Assembly: GCA_031310005.1 (NCBI GenBank)
Contig: CM062383.1
Coordinates: forward strand, 1,240,001 to 1,304,000
Direction: 5' to 3'
DNA length: 64,000 bases
From: Dactylellina haptotyla
Lineage: Eukaryota; Ascomycota; Orbiliomycetes; Orbiliales; Orbiliaceae
The number at the start of each line of letters is the position of its first letter. Within the stretch, counting starts at the first letter, position 1. A program made the translations under genes and the position numbers. The notes under the pieces were generated by a model. It ran no database searches. It had not been told where the DNA came from and worked only from the letters and a program-made list of their open reading frames with translations. This document shows, in pieces, positions 13,663-25,440 of the stretch.

Positions 13663-14748
13663 TTAGGCGATAGGATGCTCGCTCTCTCCGGCTGGAGAAT
13701 GGCGACGGAAGAACGGAAGTCGGCTCCCACCTCTTTTTTCGGCATCCAATGCACGTTCGCGATGACGGTGTCTTCGGGCAGCTGTGAAGCCTAAGCAGTA
13801 GAGGACTGTGGCGGCCAGCATGCAGCCGAGAGCACCCCAGGTGAATCCGAATGCCTGGTCAACTAGTTAGATATATTCTATAATTATATAATTTAGAGTG
13901 TGCGAGAGACATACGTAGTATCCGACACCAGCGTTTAGACCAGCATCATGGAAGGTGCCTCGTCCCAGGACAAAGACGGCACTAGTAAAAGAAGTTGTTA
14001 ACCAATATTCTAGAGGATATAATTGAAGGGTGGTGTCTCACGTCATCAGGCAGGCGGTGGTTGTGACGCAGAACAGAGCCCATCCCGCGGCAACAGCGGA
14101 GAGCGCGCTTCCGAGTCTGCTGCACAAGGCGAGGATGCCTGTGAGCAGGCTAGCGATCATAAAGAAGATGCTGATGAGGTAGAAAGCGAAGGCGAAGCGG
14201 GAGAGGTAGTAGTAGGTTCTGTGATTATTCAGAAAGTCTGCCGGTACGTTCCTCGTTGTGCCAAAGTTCTGCTGCGGCAGGAACGGGTAGGCGGCATGCA
14301 CCGGACCGCAATTGACTGCATCGCCGTAGACATTGCCGTTGGATGATTGGCAAACCTACAGTGAATGCTCCGTTAGTAACTGTCCATCGGATTGCGGTGT
14401 CTGGTGGGCGGGTGATATATATATTAAAATTAAAATAAAGTAAAACTTACGTTCCATAGCGTCCACTGGGAAATGTCGGGTGCTCCAGGGATACTGGAAG
14501 TGTCTGCCCAGAGGAAGTAGACTTTATTTAACGGGACCCAGTCTTCTCTTGTGCCACCGAGGAGGACGAAGAACATCATCACACAGCCGCCGGCTGTGAG
14601 TATCAGCGAGAGGAACGCAAAAAGAGTGTCTGGAGGCAGAAGGTTAGTTGATCTGATGTGCTGCTGGAACGTGGGTCTCTCTCGTATAATCCGCGTGGCG
14701 GGCAGCCATCGCGATGAGAGGAGACGGAGAAGACGTACTTCCAGCCAT
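13663..14748 (-). CDS. Sur7/PalI family tetraspan membrane protein
   Basis: Five exons on the minus strand: 14739-14748, 14451-14629, 14042-14355, 13915-13981 and 13663-13854, giving 253 residues. The first coding exon is only 10 nt (ATGGCTGGAA). Topology is four membrane segments. The first (about 5-27) is followed by an extracellular loop with LWN/VCQSSNG, the W-N-x-C element typical of Sur7-like proteins, and a second cysteine (NCGP). Three more hydrophobic segments follow: YLISIFFMIASLLTGILAL, the ALSAVAAGWALFCVTTTACL region, and GALGCMLAATVLYCLGF. The tail is basic and cytosolic (RRHRHRERALDAEKRGG). Sur7-family proteins sit in eisosomes/MCC plasma-membrane domains or take part in Pal pH sensing; which applies here is not visible. 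Confidence 0.87.
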
Positions 14749-16918
14749 GATGCCGATGAACGAGCTACTTTGCTATTCGTATCGATATATCGTCGGGCTA
14801 CGGACTCGTAAGAAAGAGGTTAGAAAAGACTGAACAAGAACGACACCCTGCCTGTCTCGCGAAAGGGCCTTCGAAGATGCTCCCTGCGGCGACGGTGAAG
14901 CAGTAAATTTGTTTGGTGGGCGAGCCAGCAAACACACAACCCAACTCACCGGACAACGGAGAAAGAGGTCGCTGCGCAACAAACAACCACGCAGGCAGGC
15001 GGGAGGCAGACGGACGGGCTGGTCGGTTACCTTTTCAACAATTATAAACAGAGTTATATCCCCGACTGTACGAAGAGAGAAAGAATACGACTCGCAAAGA
15101 CGGAGGGAGGAACGGAGGGCGAGATGCAGTTGCAGAAGACGAGGACGAGGAGAATTAACGGATGCAGCTAATGCAAGCGACGGGGGAAAGGGCTGGATTT
15201 GCAGATTTTAATATACCAGCTATACCAGCGAAGGGGGGCAGGTTCCGACCTCCCCAGGACCATTAGCGACTTATATAATCTACATCTCGTCACCAGCTGC
15301 CCTCTCTTCTTCGTCTGGCGATCGAGAGGAGGGAGACGATGCACGCCAGCCCGCAGCAGCGCCCCAGACATCTGATCTCACACCGGGAGGGTTAATTACC
15401 TAGTGTGTATGCCCTCTTTTTCCCGCCAGAGACAAGTGACCTCCGCTCTCGCTGTTTTCAAGCTTGCATTGGCGTTTCCAGCCATACTTTTTTTCGGTTT
15501 TTTGCTGGCGCGAGGAAAACAGGGTTTACCACACCACACCAGACCGAGCGAGGAGACTAACCCTCATATCGTCATAGTCCCAAGCCGCGCACCAGCAAGT
15601 GGAATGCTAGTTACTTAGTCAGTGTTGCTGCTCTTGCGGTGAAGCAAAGGGCAGTAATGGTCGCACGGCTTCAGCAATATCCGGTCTGGTTCGCAGCCTT
15701 TTCCTTTCTGAAACTGCCGCGACGGACGAGTGTCCTCTCCTCGAGCGCCTCTCTAGCATACGTATGCCATAAGAAAGACAAAATTCAAGGGAAATTCAAA
15801 CTCCATTCCCGGGAAGAGAGAGCTCAAGAGAGCCCAGCCCGCGAGTCGTCCATCTTGGCGGTGCTATTGCCCTATTGTGTGTGTGTGATCGCTGCAAAAG
15901 GGTTTTCGGTATTTTGCTATTTTCTACGTCATCCCGTTCGAACCAGCCCCGGCAACCACGCATACACGATTGACCCCCGGTCGACTGTAGACACATCCTT
16001 TCCTGTTTTAACTCCGGCATTCCTTGACATCGTTTTCCTTTTCGCACGCTTCGTTCCTCGAAAGGCCGTACTTGATGCGAACAGCGACTTCGCATTTTCT
16101 TTCGCCTTATGTTGAAATTTTATTTATTTTCCTTTTTCTTCTTCTTTCGCCGTGTCGGAACTTTCTCATAGGACGGCTAACCTCAGGCACTGGTCCCTCA
16201 AACGTCTACACGCACCCTATCGAGTAGATATTCCTCGATTACGACGATTATGCGAGTGGCAGAAACGGGAAATCGGCAGAACCACAGACTGGGCTTTAAA
16301 GATTTCCCAGGCTTTGGAGCGTTTAAGACCGATCGAATGCGATATGCTGCAAGCGATGCCAGGGGGGGAACCCAGGAATGAAATTGTTGGGTTGAAGATC
16401 GTTTAACGTGCACTCGCGATCTTTTGGATTAAATCCGGACAGGCCAACCCCAGAACAGACAAGCGAAGCCTGCAACTACCCCGGGGAAACTATTACTAAG
16501 AAAAACCAACTACAGGCGAAGGGGACGCCTTGGTGGAGTTGGTTTTAAGTCTAAATATTCTTTGGACTATTTCGTGCGGAACTTCAGAAACCTTAACTCT
16601 CAACTGACGACTCTTTTTATTCACTCCGGATTTGGCACGAATACCCTGCGTCTATGGATATTGAAATACTGTTTTTCAGGGCAGGTACCAAAGGAATGGC
16701 GAGTCGAACCTAATCAAAACTCGTAAACTCGTGGGAGGGAGGAGCTGCTTCAGTCGGGAAGGCACGCCACGTGGGTGACTTGTTCTCACAGGATTCTTCT
16801 GCTAACCTGGCTGCGCCTTCAGATGCCCTGCCGGAAACACTCTTTTCTTTTTCATCCGCTATCCGCTTTGGTTCCTTTGTCTTTTGGTTGCGCGTTGAGG
16901 GCGGCATCGTATATATCT

Positions 16919-16954
<36 letters not shown>

Positions 16955-18137
16955 AATTTTCCGTGGGTTGAGTGAACGAATATACCCATCTCTTGAGGCA
17001 ATGTTAGACGGACAGAGCCGTCCTGAGGAGTTGTAAATGCTCCAATTAATATGGCATAACTTGCAGTGGTGCAATAATGCTAGAATCGATCCGGGCAGCC
17101 AGCGATTGTAGAGAGGTAACGGATAGAGGCTCCATCCGTGTATATGTGTCTTACGTATATGCGAATAAATGTCTGATAGTCACCTATGCAGATGCACCAA
17201 GCTGGGAAGCTGGGAACCACTCGTATATATTCAAAAAGAAACTAGATGTGGCTGTCCAGATGGATCATCATCGCTTGGCGGCAGGCAGTGCGTGTGTGGA
17301 CGCATTGATTCCAATATCTGCCGACAAGCGCGGGAGCCCTAGCGTCTACGTCTCCGAACCTTGTTTCTCGTCCGCACGGTGTTTCGCAATCTTGAATCCG
17401 TATTGAATCCATATAACCCGCGTATCCAGATGCATCTCCTCCCTCTCCTCGAGCAGTATATTAATATTAATATTCGACGGGATGTGTTGCGCGGGTGTTT
17501 GTCGGGAGGACGAGCCAGGCAGGGCAGAAGGAGCTGCAATGTGACCGAATGCGAGCAGCTGAACTGGCCTGAACAACGCCGCCCCGTCAAGAGGACACGG
17601 TCTGCTGCCGGTCTGCTGCCGGCCTCAACCTCACTCTCGCACACTGTCGCCAGGAGATATACCATCCTGCCCCCGGCATCGTGAACATCATCTACCAGAG
17701 CATGCAGTAGACGGTGCTATTAATACGCTGTGGCTTCGTGCTGGCTCGGACGGGAAATCCTGCTCACAGCTCCGCGCAGGAACGGCACGGCTCCCATACA
17801 AAGCGATCATCATCATCCTCGCCCGCCCGCTCGCTTTCATCATCATTCATCATCGACTACCATTCCTCGCTCTCACCTTATTATTCCTCCACCACTATGA
17901 ACAATCCCCTCTCTCCTCTCCAGTGAATACGCCCCTCAGTCCTCTCCTGCAAATGGGCCCGACTATACCGCCGACGATAGCTTCCTGCACCGTTCGACCA
18001 GCTCCAACGTTTCGATTGCTCTCGTCAGGTACCGCCGTGGACTCTGCTGCAGCGTAACCCACCCAGCAAACAACACCACTGCACAAACCACACACCACCC
18101 AACCACCCCGGAGACCCGAACCAACCGACAGTACGAG
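14749..18137. other. Long divergent intergenic region
   Basis: 3.4 kb between the start of the SUR7-like gene (minus) and the NVJ2-like gene (plus). Short overlapping open frames occur on both strands, none with a recognisable domain or splice continuity. The last 400 nt are C/T-rich (repeated CATCATCATC and CTCTCC), typical of a fungal 5' leader. A GA dinucleotide repeat lies at 16922-16952. Confidence 0.5.
16922..16952. repeat. (GA)n microsatellite
   Basis: About 15 uninterrupted AG dinucleotide units in the NVJ2-like upstream region. It is a simple-sequence repeat, probably length-variable between strains. Confidence 0.95.
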
Positions 18138-21100
18138 ATGGGCTTCTGGTTCGCCTACTTTCTCGGGGCCTTCACCTTTGTACCCTTCGTCTGCTCCCTG
18201 ATATTCGCCCTCGCCTACTACTCCTTCCCCACCGTCTTTCAGGACCAATCTCCAAAAGGGCCCCTCCGGCTCCCCACCGACGATGACAAGGTCTTTGCTT
18301 CGACGGACGATGTATCCCGTTTGAAACGCAACAACAGCCAGGATGGAGATGGTACCTCCACTCCCCAACCCGAATCCAAAGATGTGGCGGCTGGTTATTT
18401 CGCCGTCACTAGAGAATATGTTCCTGGGGGCGTCAACGGAAAGCCACCGGAACGACCTACCCCGAACGGTAACCTCCCCACAGAGTCGCCGTCAGTCTAC
18501 CAGACAATGTACCGAAGCTTGTTCGAACGGAAACCGGCCGCAACAGCTTCCGTCTCCACAAACACAAAGGGGAAGAACGTCTTCTTTGTCGTCTTGAGGT
18601 ATATTTTGCATATCAAATTCCACATTGACGATCACACACTTACTAAATTGAAATATAGACATGGCCATCTCATGCTCTACGACGACTCCGAGCAAATCGA
18701 AGTCAGGCATGTGATCTCTCTTACCCATCACACCGCGAGCATATATGGCGGCGAAGGCGAAATAATACCTGAAGGCGAGCTCTACATCAAACGAAATGCT
18801 ATCCGATTATCCCGCAGGGAAACCCACGGGTCGTCCGCCATCACAAACGCTACTTCCATGACGAAACCATTCTTCTTATTCTCCGAAAACTGCTCCGACA
18901 AGGAAGACTTTTACTTTGCATTGGTGAAGAATCAGGAGCGAGAGGATTCGAAAGATGGACAGGTTCCGCCGTCCAGGCCGTTGGGGTTCGAGACTAAGCA
19001 TATAATATCGCTGGTTCAAAGATTACACTCCTCCGAAGAAGACTTGCAGACTCGATGGCTAAACGGGCTTGTGGGGCGGTTGTTTTTGGCTTTGTACAGA
19101 ACAAACGAGGTGGAGGAGCATATCAGGTCAAAGATTACGAAAAAGATTGCTCGTGTGAAGCGACCCGCGTTCTTGTCGAATATTATCGTGCAAAAGATAG
19201 ATTGCGGCGAGGGGGCTCCGTTTATCACCAACCCGAAGATGAGAGAGTTGACTGCGGATGGAGAGTTTTCCATCGAGGGTGACGTTAAGTATGCTGGAAA
19301 TTTCCGGATAGAAATCTCAACGGTTGCAACGTTATCTTTAGGAAACAGGTTCAAACCAAGACAGGTGCCGTTGGTTCTTGCAGTGGTATTCAAGAAGCTG
19401 GAGGGACACGCGATCGTACGGCTAAAACCGCCCCCGTCGAATCGCTTCTGGTTTACATTCAGCGAGATGCCGAAGATGGATGTTGCGGTGGAACCCATTG
19501 TTAGCAGCAGACAAATTACGTGGAGTTTGGTCTTACGGCCGATCGAAAACCGGATAAAGGAAGTTATTGCGGAGACAGTGGTCAGTCCAAATTGGGACGA
19601 CATACCGTTCGTACCTACGCTTGATGAGCCCTTGAGAGGTGGGTTGTGGGAGAGTATGCGGGCTGGTAGTTGGAAAAATGCGGATTTGCCAGCCAAAGGT
19701 TCTGTGGAAGATGCAGAGAAGAATGATAAGGCACACGAAGAAAATAGTGGCATCGATACTCCCCCAGCTCTGAACACTCTTTCAGAACAGGAGAAGAGTA
19801 TGAGCATGCCCGTATTAATAGGTATCGAGCCGGAGCCCAAAGCGACCAACAAGCCGAGACGATCAGCATCTTCGGCAAGCACACCACCCGCCATAGACGA
19901 GGATAAAGCTGTATCCTCGGGGCTGGATAGCCCGTCTCGCACTCCAACGCAACGCCACAAATCGAGGCGGTCAGCGAGCATCGGGACGCCGATTTCGATG
20001 CCTCCTTCGGCCGTGGTGGGCACTACAACGGTTACCGCCAATGCCGAACGACAAGAACCGAAATATGATGACGACAAATCGGACGCTGTTTCTTCAGTTC
20101 TGTCTATCACTAGATCTCGGAGTTCGAGTGTAAGCGGGCCAGCAGGAGACCAAATACCTTACGGTTCCCCAACTTTGAATGACAGTGCCACTGGACTTTC
20201 GCCTTCATCAGCATCGGTAACCACCATTGAAACCGGATCGATGACTCCCGCTACCACAGCCACCGGGGACTCCAAATCAGTTAAGTCGCTCTCATGGAAA
20301 AGCACAGCGTCTACGGATACGAACAAGACCACAAACACAGCAGCCGAAAATCTCAAAACCCGATTGGGCACCTTCAAAAGCAACTTTAGCAATATTTCGT
20401 TCCCAAAAGCATTCAACAATAACGGCAATGGGAACGGCAATACTGGCAATAACCCCAACGGGTCTACCAGCCCAGGCGAGTCCGCGGCTACAGGATCCCC
20501 GCAGCCATCGCCAAACCCTGAGAAGAACGCTTTTGCGACATTTGCTTCTACAACTGTAGCCATAAAAAAGTGGTACATCAACACTAGGAATAAGAATGAG
20601 GCTGGAAGTGCTACCAGCGGCGGCAATGGCAACGGTAACCCTGCTGCTGGTTCAATAATAGTAGAAAGTGGCTTCCACCCCGTCTCCGAAATGGAAAACG
20701 CAGCCCAGGCTATTGGCATCGCTGTTCCCGATGACGATGTCAAGCCCGAACCTGTGGAGGCGCCTCCAACAGCAATACTAAGCAATAAAGCTTGGCAGTT
20801 CGGAAATGCAGATGTACCAGCGGAAATCGTCCCATCAAACAATAGCACTGCATCTTTGCCAGCAAATCTTGGATCACCACCTCCTCCTGCCGTCACTGCC
20901 GATAGCACCGATCGGAAGAATAGCGATAGTGGGAGCGAGTCCAGTGGAAAGAGCAATCCTGGTAGCGTGAGATACAAATACCCGGTTCCCCCATGGGAGA
21001 TCCCACAGGCACCTGCGAAGAGGACGGCACCAATCGAGGTTCCTAAACGGAAAGCACTGCCGCCGCCGTTGTTACCTCCGAGACAGCAGGGTGGGATAAA

Positions 21101-21638
21101 CGGGCGAGCGATCAGTTCGTCGAGTTCGTCGAAGTCTAGGTCTATGGCGGGAGAACAGCAGGAGATGATGGTTATTGCCGCTCCAGTGGGTGATCCGACC
21201 ACCAATCCCGCCACCCCTGGAGAACCTGAGATACCGCTGCAAGGGGTATACCTGGGCAGTGAGAGCCCCGAAGAGCGGAGAATGGGATCCGGACGGGGGG
21301 CTGCGCTGAGAGCTGAATGGGAGAGAAATAATAGTGCTGAGGAGAAAGGAAAGGCGAGAGATACTAGGTTGGAGCTGCCGGATTATGATGGCGAAGGGGT
21401 AGCGAGGCGGTTATCGAGCTCTGGAGCTAGCGTTAGGAGTAACGGGAGCAGAGGGAGTAGGGGGAGTAGGGGGAGCACTGAGAGTTCACGATGGGAGATG
21501 AAAGATCGGCCGTACGGACGGCGGACGACTAGTTACGAGGAAGATCAGGCGCCCACGTCGAGGAGTTGGAAGAGCGAAGAAGAGGATTGGAGGTTGAGGA
21601 ATCGGCTTGTTAGCGAGATCACAGGGGAGGAAGGGTAA
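18138..21638 (+). CDS. NVJ2: Nvj2-like protein with PH and SMP lipid-transfer domains
   Basis: The frame is open across the whole span, but a 60-nt intron at 18599-18658 (GTATAT donor, TTACTAAAT branch-like element, ATATAG acceptor) is almost certainly removed. Its length is a multiple of three and it contains no stop. Splicing joins FFVVLR to HGHLMLYDDSEQ and restores a continuous PH-like domain; the product is then 1146 residues. An N-terminal membrane segment (about 3-30) is followed by the PH-like region (about 147-260) and the SMP domain (former DUF2404, about 275-485; RTNEVEEHIRSKI, FKKLEGHAIVRLK, NWDDIPF). A roughly 650-residue Ser/Thr/Asn/Gly-rich disordered tail completes it. Family members are ER-anchored, sit at membrane contact sites (nucleus-vacuole junction in yeast), and move lipids such as ceramide. 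Confidence 0.9.
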   Translation: MGFWFAYFLGAFTFVPFVCSLIFALAYYSFPTVFQDQSPKGPLRLPTDDDKVFASTDDVSRLKRNNSQDGDGTSTPQPESKDVAAGYFAVTREYVPGGVNGKPPERPTPNGNLPTESPSVYQTMYRSLFERKPAATASVSTNTKGKNVFFVVLRYILHIKFHIDDHTLTKLKYRHGHLMLYDDSEQIEVRHVISLTHHTASIYGGEGEIIPEGELYIKRNAIRLSRRETHGSSAITNATSMTKPFFLFSENCSDKEDFYFALVKNQEREDSKDGQVPPSRPLGFETKHIISLVQRLHSSEEDLQTRWLNGLVGRLFLALYRTNEVEEHIRSKITKKIARVKRPAFLSNIIVQKIDCGEGAPFITNPKMRELTADGEFSIEGDVKYAGNFRIEISTVATLSLGNRFKPRQVPLVLAVVFKKLEGHAIVRLKPPPSNRFWFTFSEMPKMDVAVEPIVSSRQITWSLVLRPIENRIKEVIAETVVSPNWDDIPFVPTLDEPLRGGLWESMRAGSWKNADLPAKGSVEDAEKNDKAHEENSGIDTPPALNTLSEQEKSMSMPVLIGIEPEPKATNKPRRSASSASTPPAIDEDKAVSSGLDSPSRTPTQRHKSRRSASIGTPISMPPSAVVGTTTVTANAERQEPKYDDDKSDAVSSVLSITRSRSSSVSGPAGDQIPYGSPTLNDSATGLSPSSASVTTIETGSMTPATTATGDSKSVKSLSWKSTASTDTNKTTNTAAENLKTRLGTFKSNFSNISFPKAFNNNGNGNGNTGNNPNGSTSPGESAATGSPQPSPNPEKNAFATFASTTVAIKKWYINTRNKNEAGSATSGGNGNGNPAAGSIIVESGFHPVSEMENAAQAIGIAVPDDDVKPEPVEAPPTAILSNKAWQFGNADVPAEIVPSNNSTASLPANLGSPPPPAVTADSTDRKNSDSGSESSGKSNPGSVRYKYPVPPWEIPQAPAKRTAPIEVPKRKALPPPLLPPRQQGGINGRAISSSSSSKSRSMAGEQQEMMVIAAPVGDPTTNPATPGEPEIPLQGVYLGSESPEERRMGSGRGAALRAEWERNNSAEEKGKARDTRLELPDYDGEGVARRLSSSGASVRSNGSRGSRGSRGSTESSRWEMKDRPYGRRTTSYEEDQAPTSRSWKSEEEDWRLRNRLVSEITGEEG
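18599..18658 (+). other. In-frame (3n) intron in the NVJ2-like gene
   Basis: 60 nt with GT...AG ends, no in-frame stop, and translation unlike the family (LHIKFHIDDHTLTKLKY). Retention would add 20 residues inside the PH-like domain without breaking the frame. Confidence 0.85.
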
Positions 21639-22575
21639 GTGGTAGAGTGTCTGCTGGCTTCCTTTCTCTTTGCGTTTTTGTCAGGGTGTATTGTTTTACA
21701 CATTTCCTCATATTTTGAATTGAATTGCTTGTGAGGGTGTTTTTTCTTCTTTTTTTTTCTTCATTGGCACCGGTGTTCTCTTTTTAATGTCAAGGATATG
21801 GGATTAGGTAACACAACTTGGGATGGGATCATGATCGGTATTCGGAGTGGGGAAAGTGTGTGTATATACGATGGGTGCAGGAGTATGAATAGTGGTTGAA
21901 TTGGGATGGATCAGGGCATACATGGATACATCCTTGGGAAGGCGAGTTCATGAAAGCATCACACCTACCGGCGTTTTTTGTATCGTTCAAACGAAAAGGA
22001 AAAATTTTCTACTTTCTTTGCCCGAGAGTTTCTTTTCATTTTCAAAAGACTGGAACTCTTTTTCTTGCCTTTTCACCGGAGATACAAGAAGAATCCCTGG
22101 TTTCCTTCAGGGAGGTTTTTGCGTCTTCAAAAGATTCCTTTAATTTGCTTTTTCATGTTTTGCAAAAGGGCTGTATGTCTATATTACAATAGCGTAGAGG
22201 GATTATATGTACAATATAAAATCTTTCCCACATTCATTCCAATGGCTCCCTTCCTTCATTCCCCAGAATAACAAATTGGAAAGTGGATGGTGATCGGGAT
22301 CCGGTCTTGTGTTTCCCGCTGACAATTGACGCCGTGAGCTGGGTAACTGCTGGAGAAAGCTTTCGTTCATCGCTTTGCAGCTTCCGTAGAGTCGCTAGGT
22401 TTATGGTCTTATCGGAACATCTTCAATAGGGTTCCTTTTGGCAATAGTAGAGTTTTGCATCGAGGGAGTTAAAAGTAATCGAAATGCCAGGTATATAACA
22501 TTCTAGCTTAGAACCTACACAAGAAAGCGAGCGATTAGCTGAGGGCTTCTGAATTTGTATAGAAAGATGAATATG
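21639..22575. other. Convergent 3' region
   Basis: T-rich 3' UTR and intergenic sequence between the NVJ2-like gene (plus) and the TOM subunit (minus). Three overlapping open frames at 21892-22271 are T/TTC-biased and have no family likeness. Confidence 0.55.
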
Positions 22576-22779
22576 TCAATCATACGCAGGAACCAAAGCT
22601 TCTGCCCATGAGCTGTGCAGGAAGGCGACGGCGACGCCAAAGATCGCAAGGGACCGCATCATGCTCGAGTTCTCGGAGGAAGTGACGAAGCGGTAAGATT
22701 GGGTGAGCATGGACGGCTGGGAGCGCTGAGGGGCAGCGCGGACGGCGGGAGGGGCGCCGGAAGAACGTTTTGGAGGCAT
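22576..22779 (-). CDS. TOM6: Small TOM complex subunit, Tom6-like
   Basis: A 67-residue intronless gene. The start chosen is MPPKRSSG, because that opening is typical of fungal Tom6 proteins. The frame stays open upstream for 119 more codons, but that extension lacks conservation-like features. A basic, proline-containing N-terminus is followed by YRFVTSSENSSMMRSLAIFG and a single C-terminal membrane segment (AIFGVAVAFLHSSWAEALVP). Tom6 is a tail-anchored subunit that stabilises the Tom40-Tom22 core of the outer mitochondrial membrane import pore. The HSSWxExLVP ending strongly resembles fungal Tom6. Assignment to another small TOM subunit cannot be fully excluded without alignment. Confidence 0.78.
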   Translation of the reverse strand: MPPKRSSGAPPAVRAAPQRSQPSMLTQSYRFVTSSENSSMMRSLAIFGVAVAFLHSSWAEALVPAYD

Positions 22780-24270
22780 TCTGGGGTATCGTTGAGGGTG
22801 GTCTGGTGGAATTTGGGGAGTGGCGGTGGGGAGTTTTGAAGGTGACGATGGAAAACAGGGTTTTGCAGAGATTTTGGGAAAGCCGCACCAGCCACAGCTT
22901 CCTGGATTTCGAACGGTTGCGCAACACAGCCACCTTGTTGGATTTAGGGCGGCAGTGGGCCGATTAGGATCAGATTCATCAGCTGGTTTAAATAAATTCA
23001 AATAGCAAAGCGTGAATTTTTGACTTATTTTATCCGTTTGCGGGTATATCGTGATAGATGACGTTCTTTGAGTATCTTGCACATTCGAGAGCGCGAATGC
23101 GAATGACGGCGCCGGCTCACAACCAGGAAATATCAAGATTCCTATCCTTCGAATGATGCATATTCGCCGGCTGTTACAAAGTAGATTTTCGCTATCCTAT
23201 TTTGTGTATACGTCAAAATTGGTCCTTCCAGGTCGTTCGTTGTACGAGATTCGATCTAGCTACCTCCTGTCAATCTTTGTGAGACGGTGATACACAATAG
23301 AGCCAACGGCACGGGTCGGCGAAAAAGGTCACAGTTACAATCTTATAAAATCCGGCAAAATATTGACATTGAGAAACGCAAGGATAAGAATCCAAACCTT
23401 TTGATGGCAAATTCGCTCATGTTTTGCCGTCACAATTAATATTGGTGAACTTGCTTCAGGGCTATACCAAGACCTGTGTCTGCACTAGATTGTCATCCGT
23501 GACACGTATGGTTGAAAGATTTACTACATATGGTCTAACATCAAAAAACAATCCAGTCTGAGTAACTGAGAGTGAATTGCCATCGCTTGGAAGACTGTTA
23601 CGGCTTTTCCACGTCATAGATGCAGAATATCGGCATCGAATTTGGATTTTAACAATCGAACCACCCCTGCAAGTTTCCAAGCTCGTCTTCTCCTGCTGTA
23701 TTCTCACGATTGAATATATCCCTCTCGATCGATCTTCAGAGTTTAAGCTTTCAACAGCAAATATAACGGCGCTTAGGCTTAGGGAGGCCTGGGTAGCTTT
23801 TAATGGGCAAGGTGGGAAGAATATCAGACCAAAATCTTGATTCTGCCGTCAAGAAATATATGCAGGGAGTTCTGATTAATCTGAATGTCTGCGATCACAC
23901 CTGTAATTCAGGATCTCCGTTCGAATACTTCAGGAACGGTCGGATGTTACACCTTTTCTATCCCTTGATTCGCTGTGCATAGATGACGTTGGGTTCAACA
24001 CCGGCACGATTGAAACCACTCTCCTGCTAGCAAGACGCTAGACACGGAATTGGATATTTCTGATCAATGTTGGAGATATCGAGATCTATAAATTCAAAAG
24101 GTGGCTCTCTCGCAAAGATGGTCTCGTTTTCCATCAATAGCGCTTACCACCAGTGGTTTCCACACAGGCACCATTTCCGTACCATTTCTGCACATAAGAA
24201 GCGGAGTGCCATATAATTTATCTTCAAAATCGGTCAATCTGTCAATCTGTCAGACTTTCCAGCAGCAATC
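22780..24270. other. Divergent intergenic region
   Basis: 1.5 kb between the TOM subunit (minus) and the glycine-rich gene (plus). Only short unsupported open frames are seen (23462-23840 on both strands). Promoters for both neighbours must lie here. Confidence 0.5.
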
Positions 24271-24866
24271 ATGAAAATCCCATCTTTGGCTGGCCTCTTC
24301 ATCCTATTTTGTACTGCGGTACAAAGTATGCCAGTTTCTCTCAACACCGTCGTATCACGCGACGGCTCCGATGGACTCTGTCTCGGCAAAGGTATGTACC
24401 AGGTTTATAAACGCACTGATGGCATGTATTGAGAAACTAATTTTACAATGCAAAACTAGTATGCGCTCGATCCCCAAACGGCGAGTACCCTGGGGGGTCT
24501 AATGGGGGTGGAGGTGGTGGTGGTGGCGGATATCCAGGTGGTGGAGGGAGTGGAGGGGGAGGGGGATCCCCCAGTGGTGTCAATAACGGCGGTGGGAACG
24601 GCGGTAACGGGGGTAGTAACAATGGAGGACCTGGTGGGAATGGGGGAAATGGAGGTGGGAATAATGTAAGTGGAGGAGGGAATGGGAGTGGAACTCCAGG
24701 AGGTGGGGGAACTGGAGGCACTGGAGGGGGAGGAACAGGTGGTGGTACCGGCGGCGGAGGCGGAGGCGGAGGGGGCAATAGCAACCTTCTAGATGCCCTA
24801 GCAGCTGCTATAGCAAGTCTTATTCCTGGAGGAGGAGGAGGAGGAGGAGGAGGATCACCTCCATGA
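24271..24866 (+). CDS. Secreted glycine-rich protein
   Basis: Two exons, 24271-24391 and 24460-24866, encode 175 residues; the intron is 68 nt with a GTATGT donor. The N-terminus (MKIPSLAGLFILFCTAVQS) is a clear signal-peptide candidate. A short segment with two cysteines (CLGK/VCARS) follows. Roughly residues 55-150 are a glycine/asparagine/serine repeat region with runs of up to nine glycines. A hydrophobic patch (NLLDALAAAIASLIPGG) and another glycine run ending in SPP close the protein. It may be a structural cell-wall or adhesive protein; no enzyme motif is visible. The opposite strand shows a 113-residue proline-rich open frame that is only the mirror image of the GGN codons. Confidence 0.75.
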
Positions 24867-25440
24867 TCGAGACTTGGAGAGCCGCCTGGAGTTCGGGATT
24901 GCCATTATCACACATTTCCTTCCTACTTAACCCCACGCGCGAGTAGCTGGGTGATTGCTTGTACTTCCAGAATGCGCCATATTTTAACGTCAATACCTAT
25001 TTTAATGAAGCCTGCATTTACGTTTGCGAGAATAGTATAATGTAGCAGCCGGGTAACAATGGTGTTGATCTTGTTGGATTTCCCGTTCGGGGCCACTCGG
25101 AGCTGCGGTATTTGGCAGCCAAATGACCTTCAAACGACAGTCTTCCACTGGAGCATCTATCCGCAGATATGATAAACATGCTAGTTGTCATATGCGTCTC
25201 TGCGAATACAATTCGCGCCATTGTTTCGCGGCGGACATTTTGTCGTGAGGCTGGTCGGATTTGGTATAAAAATTAATAATTGCATGTGGGTGGCGCCGCG
25301 GAGGGCAAAAGGTCCAACCGTGGCATTTGCTTATAACCCGCAGCGAGAAGCATCCTCCACCGCCTAATCCCCCCCACCTCGAGCCTCTCCTTCTCCTTCT
25401 CGAAACCTCGCAGTCTTCGCACATCACCCTCACCGACACC
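24867..25440. other. Intergenic region
   Basis: 574 nt between the glycine-rich gene and the UBX gene. The last 100 nt are C/T-rich (CCCCCCACCTCGAGCCTCTCC), consistent with the UBX gene's 5' leader. Confidence 0.55.

Noticed and set aside
19016-21214. Two long minus-strand open frames (364 and 351 codons) opposite the NVJ2-like gene
   Set aside because: They mirror the codon bias of the plus-strand gene, are Ser/Pro/Leu-rich without domains, and have no independent splice or start signals.
24443-24784. Minus-strand proline-rich open frame of 113 codons
   Set aside because: It is the reverse complement of the GGN glycine repeats of the secreted plus-strand protein.
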